The notes under the pieces: generated by a model | Database searches by the model: none | Seen by the model: the letters and a program-made list of their open reading frames with translations, nothing else | What the model was told of the DNA's origin: nothing | Part shown: one piece after another, positions 21,179-31,465 of the stretch | Position numbering within the stretch: position 1 is the stretch's first letter | Layout: each line of letters opens with the position of its first letter | NCBI GenBank assembly: GCA_022495995.1 | Contig: JAFEMH010001451.1 | Location: forward strand, 152,501-216,500 | DNA from: Adenophora triphylla var. japonica | Lineage: Eukaryota > Streptophyta > Magnoliopsida > Asterales > Campanulaceae | Direction of reading: 5' to 3' | DNA length: 64,000 bases | Program-made: the position numbers and the translations under genes

Positions 21179-22681
21179 TCAGTCATCATTCGCTGAGTCT
21201 TCTTTGGTCTTCTTCCCTTTTCCTCGACCCCGTCGAGTTTTCTTTCTCTTCTTCTCTATGATGTCGGTCTCCCTCATTCCGATCTCCGGTATCCTCACTG
21301 GAGCCTCCATCAAACCTGTGTCAATAAGTGCCCTCTCTACTCGGGCACGAGTCCGCACTTCCTCCCTCTGAGCCTCAGTCAAGGGAGCGACTTCAGAAAG
21401 CCTCTTATATCGAGCCTCCATATCTTTAATAAGGTCACCCGACTGGTTATGGCGACTCGCCTTAGCTTCAGTCTCCCTCAGAGTCCTACTCGAGTCGCAG
21501 TCAGCTCCCAATAAAGCCTGATGTCTCTCTCCCAAGATGACCTGAGTCGCTCCCATCTCTCTCTCGTACCAGTTCAAGTAGACAGTGGTCAAGATGGTAC
21601 TCTTCCTGCTCCTAAAGATAGCCCTGGGTGGGAAAGAAGTGTATGTCCAAGCCCTCGAGAAGAATGAGAAGCTGGTTGGATCCCTCATAGCTAATGGCAC
21701 CACCTCCATAGTACGGATGTCCTCCCAATCGCCCAACGGCTCCTGTAAGGCCCCGAACTGCCTGGACACCAAGCAGGGTATGTAGAAGGATGACCAGCAG
21801 AACCCTGGAACCCTCACTATATAGGACTCCTGAAATATCCTCCTGGTCTGCAACCTCCAGTGAGGTACCCACCAGCGAATGTCTGAAGTGGATAGCCTAG
21901 CCATCATCAGCTCCCAATCATCCTGGCCCTGCTGCCTAGGCAAACCTCTCCGAGAAATCACCCAAGGGCACTGAGTCGGCAAAGCCCCTGGCAAAGCCCC
22001 GAGCCTCTCCTGCAGCCATAAAGTTAGCACAGCCGGACTCCGAGACCTCATGAAACGGTCTCCTCTAGCCATCCTATCAATGCCATGAAGGGTCTCACCC
22101 AAAACCAGTGGGACAATGTCCTTCCCAGCCCTGCAATCTCTGACCATGTCCAAGAGACCACCATGACAGATCCCCACGGACTCAGCAGTGAACAGAGCCG
22201 AGAATACGCAGAGGATAAAGGCATCCATAGCCACCATGGTCGTAGCCATATCCGGAGACCCAAACCTGCCCGGGATATCAGAAAGGTCAATCCTATCCGG
22301 AGCAATCATCATCCTCTCAGCCTCTCCCAGAGGAATCTGCAGAAAAGATGCCAACTTTGTCGCCACTGGCACGTCTTCGATTGACGAAATCGATATAGCC
22401 TCAATTTCGGGACCCCCAATCAAGGCTCGGAAGTCTTCATGCGTTGGGACAATCTCATTGTAAGAAAAGCAGTAAACGTGTCTCCGGACGTCCCAAAACC
22501 TTGTTGCTGCTCTCAAAAGGTCCCAATCAGGCGGGAGATTCCTCAAATGCCATAAAGATTTGATCTTGAATGAAGAATCAAACAATCCCTTGTGAGATTG
22601 AAAGTTGTATCTCACCCAAGACTGAAGATCGGACAGAAAACGGTCTCTCTTCCCCCTTTGCAATCTAGCGGGATTCTCCAT
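21179..22681 (-). CDS. Antisense PMD/DUF7745-like gene in Tat element 1 (intact)
   Basis: 500 uninterrupted codons on the strand opposite to pol, from ATG 22681 (MENPARLQRG) to the stop at 21179; the frame extends open to 22774 without an ATG. The part LWHLRNLPPDWDLLRAATRF, HVYCFSYNEIVPTHEDFRAL and LIGGP (about residues 40-110) has the pattern of the plant mobile domain / DUF7745 family of transposon-borne proteins. The C-terminus has a probable coiled coil (KDMEARYKRLSEVAPLTEAQ) and ends in a Lys/Arg-rich tail (KKRKKTRRGRGKGKKTK), a likely nuclear-localisation signal, then an acidic end. Function unknown. It is intact although pol around it is broken. A TATA-like box and the CG-rich doublet lie upstream. 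Confidence 0.85.
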   Translation of the reverse strand: MENPARLQRGKRDRFLSDLQSWVRYNFQSHKGLFDSSFKIKSLWHLRNLPPDWDLLRAATRFWDVRRHVYCFSYNEIVPTHEDFRALIGGPEIEAISISSIEDVPVATKLASFLQIPLGEAERMMIAPDRIDLSDIPGRFGSPDMATTMVAMDAFILCVFSALFTAESVGICHGGLLDMVRDCRAGKDIVPLVLGETLHGIDRMARGDRFMRSRSPAVLTLWLQERLGALPGALPTQCPWVISRRGLPRQQGQDDWELMMARLSTSDIRWWVPHWRLQTRRIFQESYIVRVPGFCWSSFYIPCLVSRQFGALQEPLGDWEDIRTMEVVPLAMRDPTSFSFFSRAWTYTSFPPRAIFRSRKSTILTTVYLNWYEREMGATQVILGERHQALLGADCDSSRTLRETEAKASRHNQSGDLIKDMEARYKRLSEVAPLTEAQREEVRTRARVERALIDTGLMEAPVRIPEIGMRETDIIEKKRKKTRRGRGKGKKTKEDSANDD

Positions 22682-23212
22682 TGAAAAATGATCAAAGATG
22701 GTGTCTTTAGGTCCAATATGTGCTCTGGGAACAGTTGGGACAAGTCTAAGTTGAAAATGAAATGAAATGGCCAAGCCTTGGTTTTATTCTAAAAATAACC
22801 AGTCCAGACAGAACTGTGAGCCGCACGGCTTCATTTGCTCCAGAGACCAGACCGCACGACTTCATTTGCCTGATGTAAAAGACAATCTGCAGCAACCAAG
22901 TTGCTGCCCAAAGGGAGTTTTTCACCCCACTTTTCCAATCAAAACCTGTACAAAAACATGTCCAAAGACCATCCATGCAGTTATATATCATTATATGTCA
23001 TTTTGGCCCAGTTTCAGCCCCAATTCCAAGCAAAAAACTGCCCCGAGGCTCAAGTAATATGCAAATTAATAGAGCATAAAATAGAAAAGTAAATAAAACA
23101 GTAGTACATTGTTTTCGCCCCATCGGCGCCCAGATAAAGCAAAAAATAAACAAAATGTGCATAAAACTTGCTCATTGTTTGTTTTTCTTCCTAAGTCAAC
23201 TCTAGAGACCCC
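22682..23212 (-). other. Region between the two antisense genes, with a candidate promoter
   Basis: About 530 bp without a credible ORF. It includes the CG-rich doublet (22820-22870) and a TATA-like TTATTTTTAG on the minus strand (about 22787-22797), both suited to drive the 22681 ORF. It also holds the 3' flank of the four-exon gene. Confidence 0.5.
22787..22870 (-). promoter_or_regulatory. Candidate promoter of the intact antisense gene
   Basis: GCCGCACGGCTTCATTTGC (22820-22838) and ACCGCACGACTTCATTTGC (22851-22869) form a doublet 139-189 bp upstream of ATG 22681. A TATA-like TTATTTTTAG lies between doublet and ATG. The doublet resembles that of the LTR promoter, in opposite orientation to transcription. 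Confidence 0.45.
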
Positions 23213-25819
23213 CTAGGCCTCCGATCCTTCTTCATCGCTACTCATCTCATAAACGTTAGCCTCCCTCATCAAGTCCTCCGTGTCACTCACGTCAGATAGA
23301 TGGACATTCTCGTGCTCGTACTCAGCCAGCTGCTCCAAGATGCCAGCATTGGGTCCTTGCCCCCGAGGAATGGCACTAGAAGAGTACTCTGAGGCTGAAG
23401 AGGTGGATGCCGTGCTCCCGACGTGCCTTCTCTTGCGCCCGGGCTCCTGCACGTTTGCTGTGGCCTTGGAAGCGCAGGCCATCTTCCTCAGAAGGGACCG
23501 GCACACGTCCTTCCAGCCCCTATTCTGCCTGACCAAGCTGTCATAAGTCCGAGCTGGAACCTGAGAAAAAAGAAAAGAAAATCTCAGAAAAATCTCAGAA
23601 TTGCAAAGAAATCTGAAAGAGAAGGGAAAAGACCCTAAAAGTGTACTTACAGTGCTGTCCGGCGGCAGAGTATACTGGGGCTCCCTAGTGTCGGGGACAG
23701 GTATCCTGAACCTCCTTGGTACCCCATTCACCACGTAAGAAAGGTGAGCAGGAGGCATCGGCGGATCAGAAGGCTCGACCTCCCCATATCCCTGAGTGAC
23801 AGCTAGCTTCACTAGCTTCTGTGGTGTCCTCAGTCGCTGCTCCACAAACACAGCATATGGGGTATCCAGATCAAAATACTCCTCAGCGGCCACGCCTGCC
23901 TGATATCTCTCTATCTCATCCGCCTGCCAATCCCGGGGCTGCAGCATCCGTGCTGGAGGATCATGAGGGGTAATGGCATCCAGTGGAGGGATATGGCCAT
24001 GCTGCCTAGAAAATCAATCCCCCAGATAGATGACATCGCATGTCAGCCCGGTCAACCACCGCCTCTGCCTAGTCACCTCCACGGCCTCTCCTAGAAGAAT
24101 CTTCGGGTACCTCCCCTAAGGATAAAAGTCTACTCCGTCATGCCCATCCCTGTTGATAACTGGCCTCACCATCTTGTAATCAAAGGTGATCCGGGTCTTC
24201 CCGGTGAACTTATCTCTCGCATCTCCCCTCCAGCGGACCATAGCGGGAATGATGGTAGCATCGCTCTGTTGGTTCCACGGAAAGAACCTGATCACCTCAC
24301 AAAACCAGACCTGCATGTTCAAAACATCAAAAAGGTTATTTTCTCTCATAAAATGTCTCAAAGACAGAAAGTAAAAGAGAAAGGAAAGTGAGACTACCTC
24401 AAGAGCAAAGGAGAAACAATCCATGGAGGCAAACTTTATTCCGCCGTACATGCATCCAGGGAGAAGTATAGCTCCGCCAATCCGGCCTCACCCCATAAGA
24501 CCGTCCCAATCCCATCCACATCCTCCAGAGAGTCGAGGAGGCAAGTCATAGCCAGAGTCCTGCACTGGCAAAGATGGTGACCGACAAAGATCAACCACAC
24601 AAGGGCTCTAGCAAGCCGGGTGGGCGGCCACCTCACTAGCAAAGAAAATCCCGCATGCAGCTTCGGGATCGCCACCTCGACGTTCCTCGTCTCCATTTCG
24701 AGCCCCTTGGGAATAAGCTCAAACCCGACCAAAGCCCTGAACTCCTCCGCCGTGATATGGTCCCTCCAAGTCACAGGCCTCCCGGTGAACTGTAAGCCCG
24801 TGATAGCAGTGAAATCGGCCGGAGTCACCGTAAGCTCCCCCCAGCTAAGGTGAAAGCTATGGGTGGTGTCCCACCAGAACTCAGATAGGGCCTGGACCAA
24901 GCCCTTGCTCTTGGAGGTAATGTGAATACCTCTGCCGATAGCCTCAATAAATAGATCCAAGCCAGTAGCCCTCACCAGCTGCTTAGGGTTCGCCCCATTC
25001 TTTTCAAAATCAGGCATCCTCTGCCATAGCCTGACTGCAATCTCGGAAGGCCCCCTAGACTTGTTCTCCTGTAGACAAGCACAACAAAAGAAATGTGTCA
25101 GTCTTTTTCAAAAAAGCATGCATATATTCAAAAGTACACATACTTTCAAAAAGAAAAGCATCCAATAAAATCTTTCTAGCATCCTTTGCATGAAAAACGT
25201 GTCTTTCATCACCTGAAACACATCGTGTCAAGCACATTGCTATCCTAAGCACAAAATCACAATTTTCAAAATTATTTGCACATAAGCATTAATTTTTTCT
25301 CAAAAAATGGCATGCATGAATCCTTTTCATCGTCCAAAATCCCGTTTTCTCATCTATGACCTAGTTCTAGCACATGCAAGAACTCCGTCACCTCTTAGAC
25401 AATTATCCCTCTTACTTTTATTTTCGAAAAAAAAGTGAGTCATTCTCATTATTTTTGTCAAAAAAATTTCACATGCATGTTCTTTCATCTTCTTAGCCTC
25501 ATAGGTTAGTCATTAAGATTTCAAAATCATCATAAAAAACATCCTACGAAAATTCAAGAAATTCCTAAAACTCGAGTCAAGCCCTAGAACCAATCAAAAT
25601 CCAATCAAAATCGACGGAATTGAGAAAATTAAGAATGCTTACCCCAACCGATTGAGGATTCGTGGATTTGTGCTCCCTCCTACCCGGGTAAAGCTCCGAT
25701 GGAGGTGTAAGGAAGTCATACTTCCTCTCCGTACGGACAAGCTCCTTCCTCCTCCTCCGAGCGGCCTCGGAGATGTTCCTCCTCGCATGCCTTGGCATTG
25801 GATTCCCCTCCGGATCCAT
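23213..25819 (-). pseudogene. Antisense four-exon PMD-like gene in Tat element 1 (lesioned)
   Basis: A spliced model fits well. Exon 1 is 25643-25819 (59 codons from ATG 25819), exon 2 24398-25068, exon 3 23651-24310, exon 4 23213-23560. Every intron is GT..AG with a T-rich acceptor, and all junctions are in phase 0. Exon 2 carries the signature of the plant mobile domain (aminotransferase-like PMD): FWWDTTHSFHLSWGELTVTP, then DFTAITGLQFTGRPVTW. Exon 4 is Ser-rich with a basic KRRH motif and an acidic end. Lesions: a frameshift in exon 2 near 24470-24490 and stops in exon 3 at 24116-24118 and 24014-24016. Introns 2 and 3 (87 and 90 bp) are multiples of three and open, so retention is also possible. 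PMD proteins occur in host silencing factors and in transposons; function here unknown. Confidence 0.75.
25069..25642 (-). other. Intron 1 of the antisense PMD-like gene
   Basis: 574 bp, starting GTAAGC after exon 1 and ending CTACAG before exon 2. AT-rich with CATCCTTTGCATG-like words also found in the LTR. Open frames inside are short. Confidence 0.6.
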
Positions 25820-26220
25820 TCCAAATCAGTAGAGGCAAAGGGAATTGAAGGATTTTGGAAAAATTCTCTCCCTCCTCTCTCTCTTCCTCGGCAGTCTTGG
25901 GCGGCAATAATGCCCAGTCCCCGTTCAAATTCTGTTTTAAATAATCTGGAAAAATCAGGCTTCTGGCCGTACGGCTTCTTTTGCCTCCCTCTCATGCCGG
26001 GCGGCTTCTTTCGCTCTGAGCAGAAATTACCTCTTTGCCCCTGGACTTTCCACTTGGGCATATAATTCCTGTTATCCTTTAACTAGGATAACGTCGTTTT
26101 CAGAAGATATCCTTTATCTCCTTATGAAAATAGACTTTCTTCCCCAGTCGCCTCCGTTACTTCCGTTATAACGGAATGACGCTAGGTGACAACCTCCGAA
26201 TTGTCAGAACTCTAAATTTT
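25820..26220 (-). promoter_or_regulatory. Upstream region of the four-exon antisense gene
   Basis: GGCCGTACGGCTTCTTTTGCC (25965-25985) and GCCGGGCGGCTTCTTTCGC (25996-26014) form a CG-rich doublet 146-197 bp upstream of ATG 25819. A TATTTAAAA box on the minus strand (about 25935-25943) lies 20-30 bp downstream of it. Further out, TTCCGTTATAACGGAA (26161-26176) is a perfect 16-bp palindrome. Overlapping open frames on both strands (about 25640-26065) are judged accidental. Confidence 0.45.
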
Positions 26221-26650
26221 AGCTACCTCTATCATGGATAGTGAAGTACGCTCAAGTTCTCCAAACTTTAGCTACCTCTATCACAGATAGTGAAGTACGC
26301 TCAAGTTCTCCAAGCTTTAGCTACCTCAGATAGTGAAGTACGCTCAAGTTCTCCAAACTTAAGCTACCTCTATCACGAATAGAGAAGTACGCTCAAGTTC
26401 TCCTAACTTTAGCTACCTCTATCTCACAGATAGTGAAGTACGCTCAAGTTCTCTAAACTTAAGCTACCTCTATCACAGATAGTGAAGTACGCTCAAGTTC
26501 TCCTAACTTTAGCTACCTCTATCTCACAGATAGTGAAGTACGCTCAAGTTCTCCAAACTTTAGCTACCTCTATCACAGATAGTGAAGTACGCTCAAGTTC
26601 TCCAAACTTTAGCTACCTCTATCACGAATAGAGAAGTACGCTCAAGTATC
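26221..26650. repeat. 49-bp minisatellite of Tat element 1
   Basis: About nine units in tandem, period 49 bp (starts at 26221, 26270, 26319 and onward) with some shortened units. Each reads AGCTACCTCTATCACAGATAG, GTGAAGTACGCTCAAGTTCT and CCAAACTT. CTATC-ACA-GATAG within each unit can form a small hairpin. Tat element 2 holds about one inverted unit at 60430-60495, so the amplification is specific to this copy. Confidence 0.9.
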
Positions 26651-27221
26651 CAATCAGGTGACAACCTCCATTAATTGTCAAAACTTCAAGGATCCTAGAC
26701 ATCGTTCCTAACCTATCTAGTGATGCTTGAACTACGACCAAGGCTTGATTCCTCTGGGATACGTAGGTAGCCTTTCATAAAAGGCCCAGCCATCCGACCG
26801 CAGTGGTCACCTTTTTTCCATCACCGCTCCTCAGTGGTGAGGCAGCCTTTCATAAAGGTCCAGCCATCCGACCGCAGTGGTCACCCTTTTGTCATTCATC
26901 ACTCCTCAGTGGTGAAGTAGCCCCTCATAAAGGTCCCGATATCCGACCACATCGGTCACCTCTAGCACATCCCCAGTAGGATCAATCGCCTGACCTCCTA
27001 GGTCACTTTCTCTTCTATTTTCCCCGACAAGAGACCAGCTTCTCTCCGCTATTCCCCTGCGGATCTTTTCTGAACTACGGCCTGGCTTGATTCCTCCGGG
27101 ATACGTAGGTAGCCTTCCAAAGGTTCAGCCACTCGACCACTTTGGTCACCTAATTCGTCTCGGCATTCGCCAGATTGGATCCTTTTCTATCGACAACCCC
27201 ACTTGCCCTGCAAGTGACGTT
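26651..27221 (+). repeat. 3' region of Tat element 1 with diverged GGTCACC repeats
   Basis: Repeats of about 90-100 bp recur (near 26760, 26850, 26935 and again at 27085). They are built from GGGATACGTAGGTAGCC, TTTCATAAAAGG, CAGCCATCCGACCGCAGTGG and TCACC. Equivalent inverted segments are in Tat element 2 (58270-58465, 60040-60320). Non-coding. Confidence 0.75.
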
Positions 27222-27234
27222 GCCGAGGGGCTTC
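27222..27234 (+). promoter_or_regulatory. Polypurine tract of Tat element 1
   Basis: GCCGAGGGGCTTC sits directly before the 3' LTR. The same word, inverted, adjoins the LTR of Tat element 2 at 58201-58213, which confirms its role. Confidence 0.75.
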
Positions 27235-28975
27235 TGTAAGTACCCAAATCTGGCTCATGCCTTTCGGTAAAGTTTTCCGGTAATTCCCCGGACTTTCCTA
27301 GAGTTCCGGAATTGTTCCGGAACTGTTCCAAAACATTTAAGGGCTGAAGGGAATGCTTGGTAATTAAGAAACACGTTTTTCTTAATCCAAAAAACCTTCT
27401 AGAATTGCCACCTTGCATGATTCTAGAAACATGCTGAGTCACACAGGATAATGCCGCACGGCTGCATTAGCCAAGGACCTCTAGCCGCACGGCCTCATTA
27501 GCCTTATCCAGACTGCCTATAAATAGAGCCCTCCTCTTCCCATTTTAGACACCAACAACAACACAATCAGAGAATTACCAGCCTAAAAACTCTCTCTAAA
27601 TACTCCACGAAGATCAGGAAGTTGAAGGTGCCAAGAAGCCACCCCCCTCCTCCTTGAAGCCTCCAAAAGTTGGTCCCTCCGCTAGGCAAAACTCCAAGAA
27701 GAAGAGGTCACCACCATTGGTAACCTCTCACTCCCTTACCTTGCATGATGCTTGTCTATGTGATTTAATTGCTCATTGCATTCATATATTGTCATTATCT
27801 TGCTTGGGACTTGGCATTTATCATTAAAGATCCTATCTTTATCATATCCCCCTCCCCCTTTTGCATCCTTTGCATGAAATATGCATCATTTGCTCATAAA
27901 AATGTGATCTTTAGCATCCTTTGCTCATAAAAAATGTAATCTTTATGTTAAAGGTGCATCCTTTGCACCTAAAAGCCCCCATTTTACATCAAAAATGCAT
28001 CTTTTGCACATAAAAATCATGTCTTTACCATAAAGGTGCATCCTTTGCATCTAAAACCCATCTTCATGCATCCTTTGCATCAAAGATCATCTTTTTATCA
28101 TCAAATTAGCATCCCTTGCTTTCAAAATGTAATCTTTGTGCATCCTTTGCATAGTAAATACTATTTTCCCCATAAAAATGCATCCTTTGCATAAAAATCA
28201 TGTCTTTATATAAAAATGATCATTTGCAAATTAAATGCATCCTTTGCAACCCAAAAATATCATCTTTTCACTAAAAATGTCATTTTTACATGCATTCCCC
28301 CATGTCCCCATTAGCAACCTTGGAACGGACCGGTGTAAAGATCCTATCTTTACATCGTTTCTTCCAATAAAGGTGCCACAATCTCTTTAGAAAGGGATAA
28401 ACCATGAACCTATATCTCCGATTATCACTTAAGACGAGCGTGAAGCACATATATAAGCTCAATCATCTTAAGGTGTAGGATTGATGGGCTAAGGTCACTC
28501 CTTTCCTAAAGAACCTCATTTTGGACTATAAAAGAGAGTCTTTCTCTCGATCACGCAAGTCCCGAGGTTAAAAAAGCGATGATCACAAGTCCAAGATGAG
28601 GACGGGATCAAAATCCCGAATACATAAAATCCAAGAAATCCCGAGTGACAACCAATAAATGGTTTGTACGTCCGGAAGACAACTTGAGACATTCCCTCCC
28701 CTTTTATTCAAACACATGCACACAAGAAAGCACGCAAGCAAGCACGATAAACGGAATCTAGGGAGACTTGCTACGGCAAGGCACCTTGGGTGAACGACGA
28801 TCCGTTCTTCCCAAGGGGTAACTTAACCTCCGAACCCATAAAAACCTTTTTTTCAAAGTTTTGAGGAAATCAAAATGTCGTGGCGACTCCGTTTTCAAAT
28901 TAAACCGGATGTTTTCAAACTCGCGTGAATCCGATCTAAAAAACACAAAATTTAGAATTTGGGCACACATTCACA
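27235..28975 (+). repeat. 3' LTR of Tat element 1
   Basis: 1741 bp, matching 12651-14392 with few differences, followed by the CTCAT duplication at 28976-28980. It carries TATA at 27518-27526 and an intact GCCGCACGGC pair. Minus-strand open frames are LTR shadows. Confidence 0.95.
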
Positions 28976-28980
28976 CTCAT

Positions 28981-29394
28981 ACATACAGATGTATGTGGGT
29001 CTATGAGTAGCGATGCTAGGGGAGGATTTCGGTACTTCATAACATTCACTGATGATTATAGTAGATTTGGTTATGTTCATCTAATGAAACATAAAAGTTA
29101 ATCGTTTGAGATATTTCGAATATTTCAAAATGAGGTGCAAAATCAACTTGGCAAAACTATTAAGGTACTTCGATCCGATCGAGGTGGCGAAAATTTGAGC
29201 CAAGAATTTGACAGTCATCTTAAGAGTTGTGGAATCGTGTCAGAACTCTCTCCACCCGGAACACCACAATGGAATGGTGTGTCTGAAAGGAGGAATAGAA
29301 CTTTGTTGGACATGGTTCGTTCTATGATGAATCAAGTTGAGCTTCCTTTATCCTTTTGGGGACATGCACTAGAAACTGCTGCTTCACCATAAAC
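28981..29394 (+). pseudogene. Copia integrase catalytic core (second pol fragment)
   Basis: This continues the frame from 12650 after the CTCAT duplication. The DDE residues are present: Asp in IHTDVCG, Asp in RSDRGGE (about 29177) and Glu in NGVSERRNR (about 29280-29300). A TAA stop interrupts at 29099-29101 (MKHKS then stop). Near 29390 the frame shifts by one base, after which INRVPTKSVQKTLYEMWHG continues in the next segment. Confidence 0.9.
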
Positions 29395-29997
29395 AGAGTT
29401 CCTACCAAATCGGTTCAAAAGACCCTATATGAGATGTGGCATGGAAGAAAACCTAGTTTGTCTTTCATGAAGATTTGGGGTTGCGATGCATATGTCAAGA
29501 AGTTAACTTCTGACAAGCTAGCACCTAAGTCTGATAAATGTGTTTTCGTGGGTTATCCTAAGGAAACTAAAGGATACTATTTCTACAACCGAAACGAGAA
29601 CAAAGTGTTTGTTGCTTGCAATGGTACTTTCTTAGAAAAGAAGTTTCTTCGCAAAGGAACCAGTGGGAGTAAAATAGATCTCGAAGAAATTCGAGAACCC
29701 AAAAAAAACATTGAACCAATGGTAAAAACTGAACCAATTTCACAAGTAGTTATGGAACCGGTTCAAGATGCACAAGTTCTTTGCCGAAGTGGTAGGTCAC
29801 GATCCGAACCCGAGAGATATGGATTTCTCGTTACGAAAAGTGATGAAGTGGAGTTAATCAAAAACGATGAACCTACTTGCTATCAAGAAGCGATGTCCGC
29901 TCCTGATTCGGAAAAATGGCAAGAGGCCATGGAGTCCGAATTACAATCCATGGCTGATAATCAAGTTTGGAACTTGATTGATCCACCTGAAGGTTAA
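29356..29997 (+). pseudogene. Copia integrase C-terminus and RT start (third pol fragment)
   Basis: The open frame carries INRVPTKS, WHGRKPSLSFMKIWGCDAYV and KCVFVGYPKETKGYYFYNR, the conserved copia integrase end. A variable linker follows, then the RT lead-in KWQEAMESELQSMADNQVWNL. It ends at a TAA (29995-29997) where KTIGCKWVFKKK should follow; a one-base deletion in GGTTAAAAACC explains the break. Confidence 0.9.
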
Positions 29998-29999
29998 AA

Positions 30000-31451
30000 A
30001 CCATAGGGTGCAAATGGGTCTTCAAGAAGAAGACCGACATGGATGGGAAGGTGCACACCTATAAGGCTAGGCTTGTAGCTAAGGGATATAGGCAGATTCA
30101 TGGCATCGATTATGATGAAACCTTCTCGCCTGTAGCTATGCTTAAGTCTATTAGAATTTTAATTGCCATAGCCACATATTATGACTATGAGATATGGCAA
30201 ATGGATGTCAAAACAGCTTTTCTAAATGGGAAGTTACTTGAGGATGTATACATGATACAACCTGAAGGTTTTGTCAGTCCAGAAAATTCTAACAAGGTGT
30301 GTAAATTGCAGAAATCCATTTATGGATTGAAGCAAGCTTCTAGGAGTTGGAATCTACGTTTTGATGAAGCAATCAAGGAATTTGGCTTTGTCAAGAACGA
30401 AGATGAACCTTGTGTATACAAGAAAATTAGTGGGAGCGTAGCACTGTTTCTAGTGTTGTATGTCGACGATATCTTACTCATTGGAAATGACATTCCCGCA
30501 CTACAGACTGTCAAGTCTTGGTTGGGAAAGTGCTTTTCAATGAAAGATATGGGCGAAGCTGCATATATCCTTAGTATCAAGATCTATAGAGATAGATCTA
30601 AGAGGATGATTGGTTTAAGTCAAAGTACTTACATTGACAAGGTTCTTAGAAAATTTCAAATGGAAAATTCTAAAAAGGGAAACTTGCCAATGTTGCATGG
30701 TATATCTCTTAGCAAGACTCAAAGTCCTAAGACTAATTATGAGCGAAAGAGAATGAATGGTATTCCATATGCTTCAGCAATTGGGTCTATCATGTATGCT
30801 ATGTTATGTACTAGACCCGATGTCTCGTGTGCTCTAAGCATGACGAGTAGGTACCAATCGGATCCCGGCGAACCACATTGGATAGCAGTCAAGAATATCC
30901 TCAAGTACTTGCGAAGAACTAAGGATGTATTCTTGGTCTTTGGAGGAATGGAAGAAGATCTTGTAGTTAAAGGCTACACAGATGCTAGCTTCCAAACCGA
31001 CAAGGATGATTTCAGATCGCAGTCTGGATTTTTGTTTACACTGAATGGAGGCACTGTGAGTTGGAAAAGTTCCAAGCAAAGTACCGTCGCTGATTCTACA
31101 ACCGAAGCTGAGTACATAGCGGCATCCGATGCAGCTAAGGAAGCAGTTTGGATCAAAAAGTTCATTAGTGATTTGGAAGTCGTTCCAAGCATCAGAGATC
31201 CTATTGAACTTTACTGTGACAATAATGGTTCCATTGCTCAAGCAAAGGAACCAAGATCACACCAGAGATCCAAACACATACTTCGACGTTTCCACATTAT
31301 CCGAGAGATATGTGAAAGGGAAGACGTAAAGATATGCAGTGTAGACACTGATGACAACGTGGCGGACCCATTAACTAAGGCTCTCCCACAAGCTAAGCAT
31401 GATGGTCATGTTAGGTTCATGGGTATTCGATACATGGTAGATTGGGCCTAG
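30000..31451 (+). pseudogene. Copia reverse transcriptase and RNase H (last pol fragment)
   Basis: Open for about 480 codons and complete for both domains. RT shows KARLVAKGY, QMDVKTAFLNG (catalytic Asp), YGLKQASRSW and LYVDDILLIGND with the paired Asp residues (about 30455-30490). RNase H shows VKGYTDASF (Asp), TTEAEYIA (Glu), LYCDNNGSI (Asp) and a terminal SKHI-like motif. It stops at 31449-31451, 14 bp before the 3' LTR. The domains look intact, but the polyprotein start is lost upstream, so it is expressed only if translation re-initiates. Confidence 0.92.
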
Positions 31452-31454
31452 TGC

Positions 31455-31465
31455 AAGTGGGAGAC
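31455..31465 (+). promoter_or_regulatory. Polypurine tract of the Angela-like element
   Basis: AAGTGGGAGAC directly precedes the 3' LTR (TGTTGG at 31466). AAGTGGGAGA-type tracts are typical of copia elements. Confidence 0.8.

Larger units (their letters stand above)
12651..28975 (+). mobile_element. Tat/Ogre/Retand-like Ty3/gypsy element 1, with antisense genes
   Basis: LTRs 12651-14392 and 27235-28975 are nearly identical; the duplication is CTCAT (12646-12650, 28976-28980). The primer site TGGCGACTCCGCTGGGGA is of the kind known for Ogre/Tat elements (tRNA-Arg type). The pol region has RT, RNase H, a second archaeal-like RNase H and integrase, a Tat-clade hallmark. No gag or protease was recognised. 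Downstream of integrase the element carries two genes on the opposite strand (21179-22681 and 23213-25819) and a 49-bp minisatellite. Extra antisense ORFs and amplified tandem repeats are known in the Tat clade, including Retand of Silene. Pol is broken by stops and frameshifts. Confidence 0.9.

Noticed and set aside
25639..26065. Overlapping open frames of about 140 codons on both strands
   Set aside because: They overlap exon 1 and the upstream region of the antisense gene, are complementary to each other and match no family.
25652..26065. Plus-strand frame as a sense-strand accessory gene after integrase
   Set aside because: The strand with intron signals and PMD motifs is the minus strand; the plus frame is its shadow.
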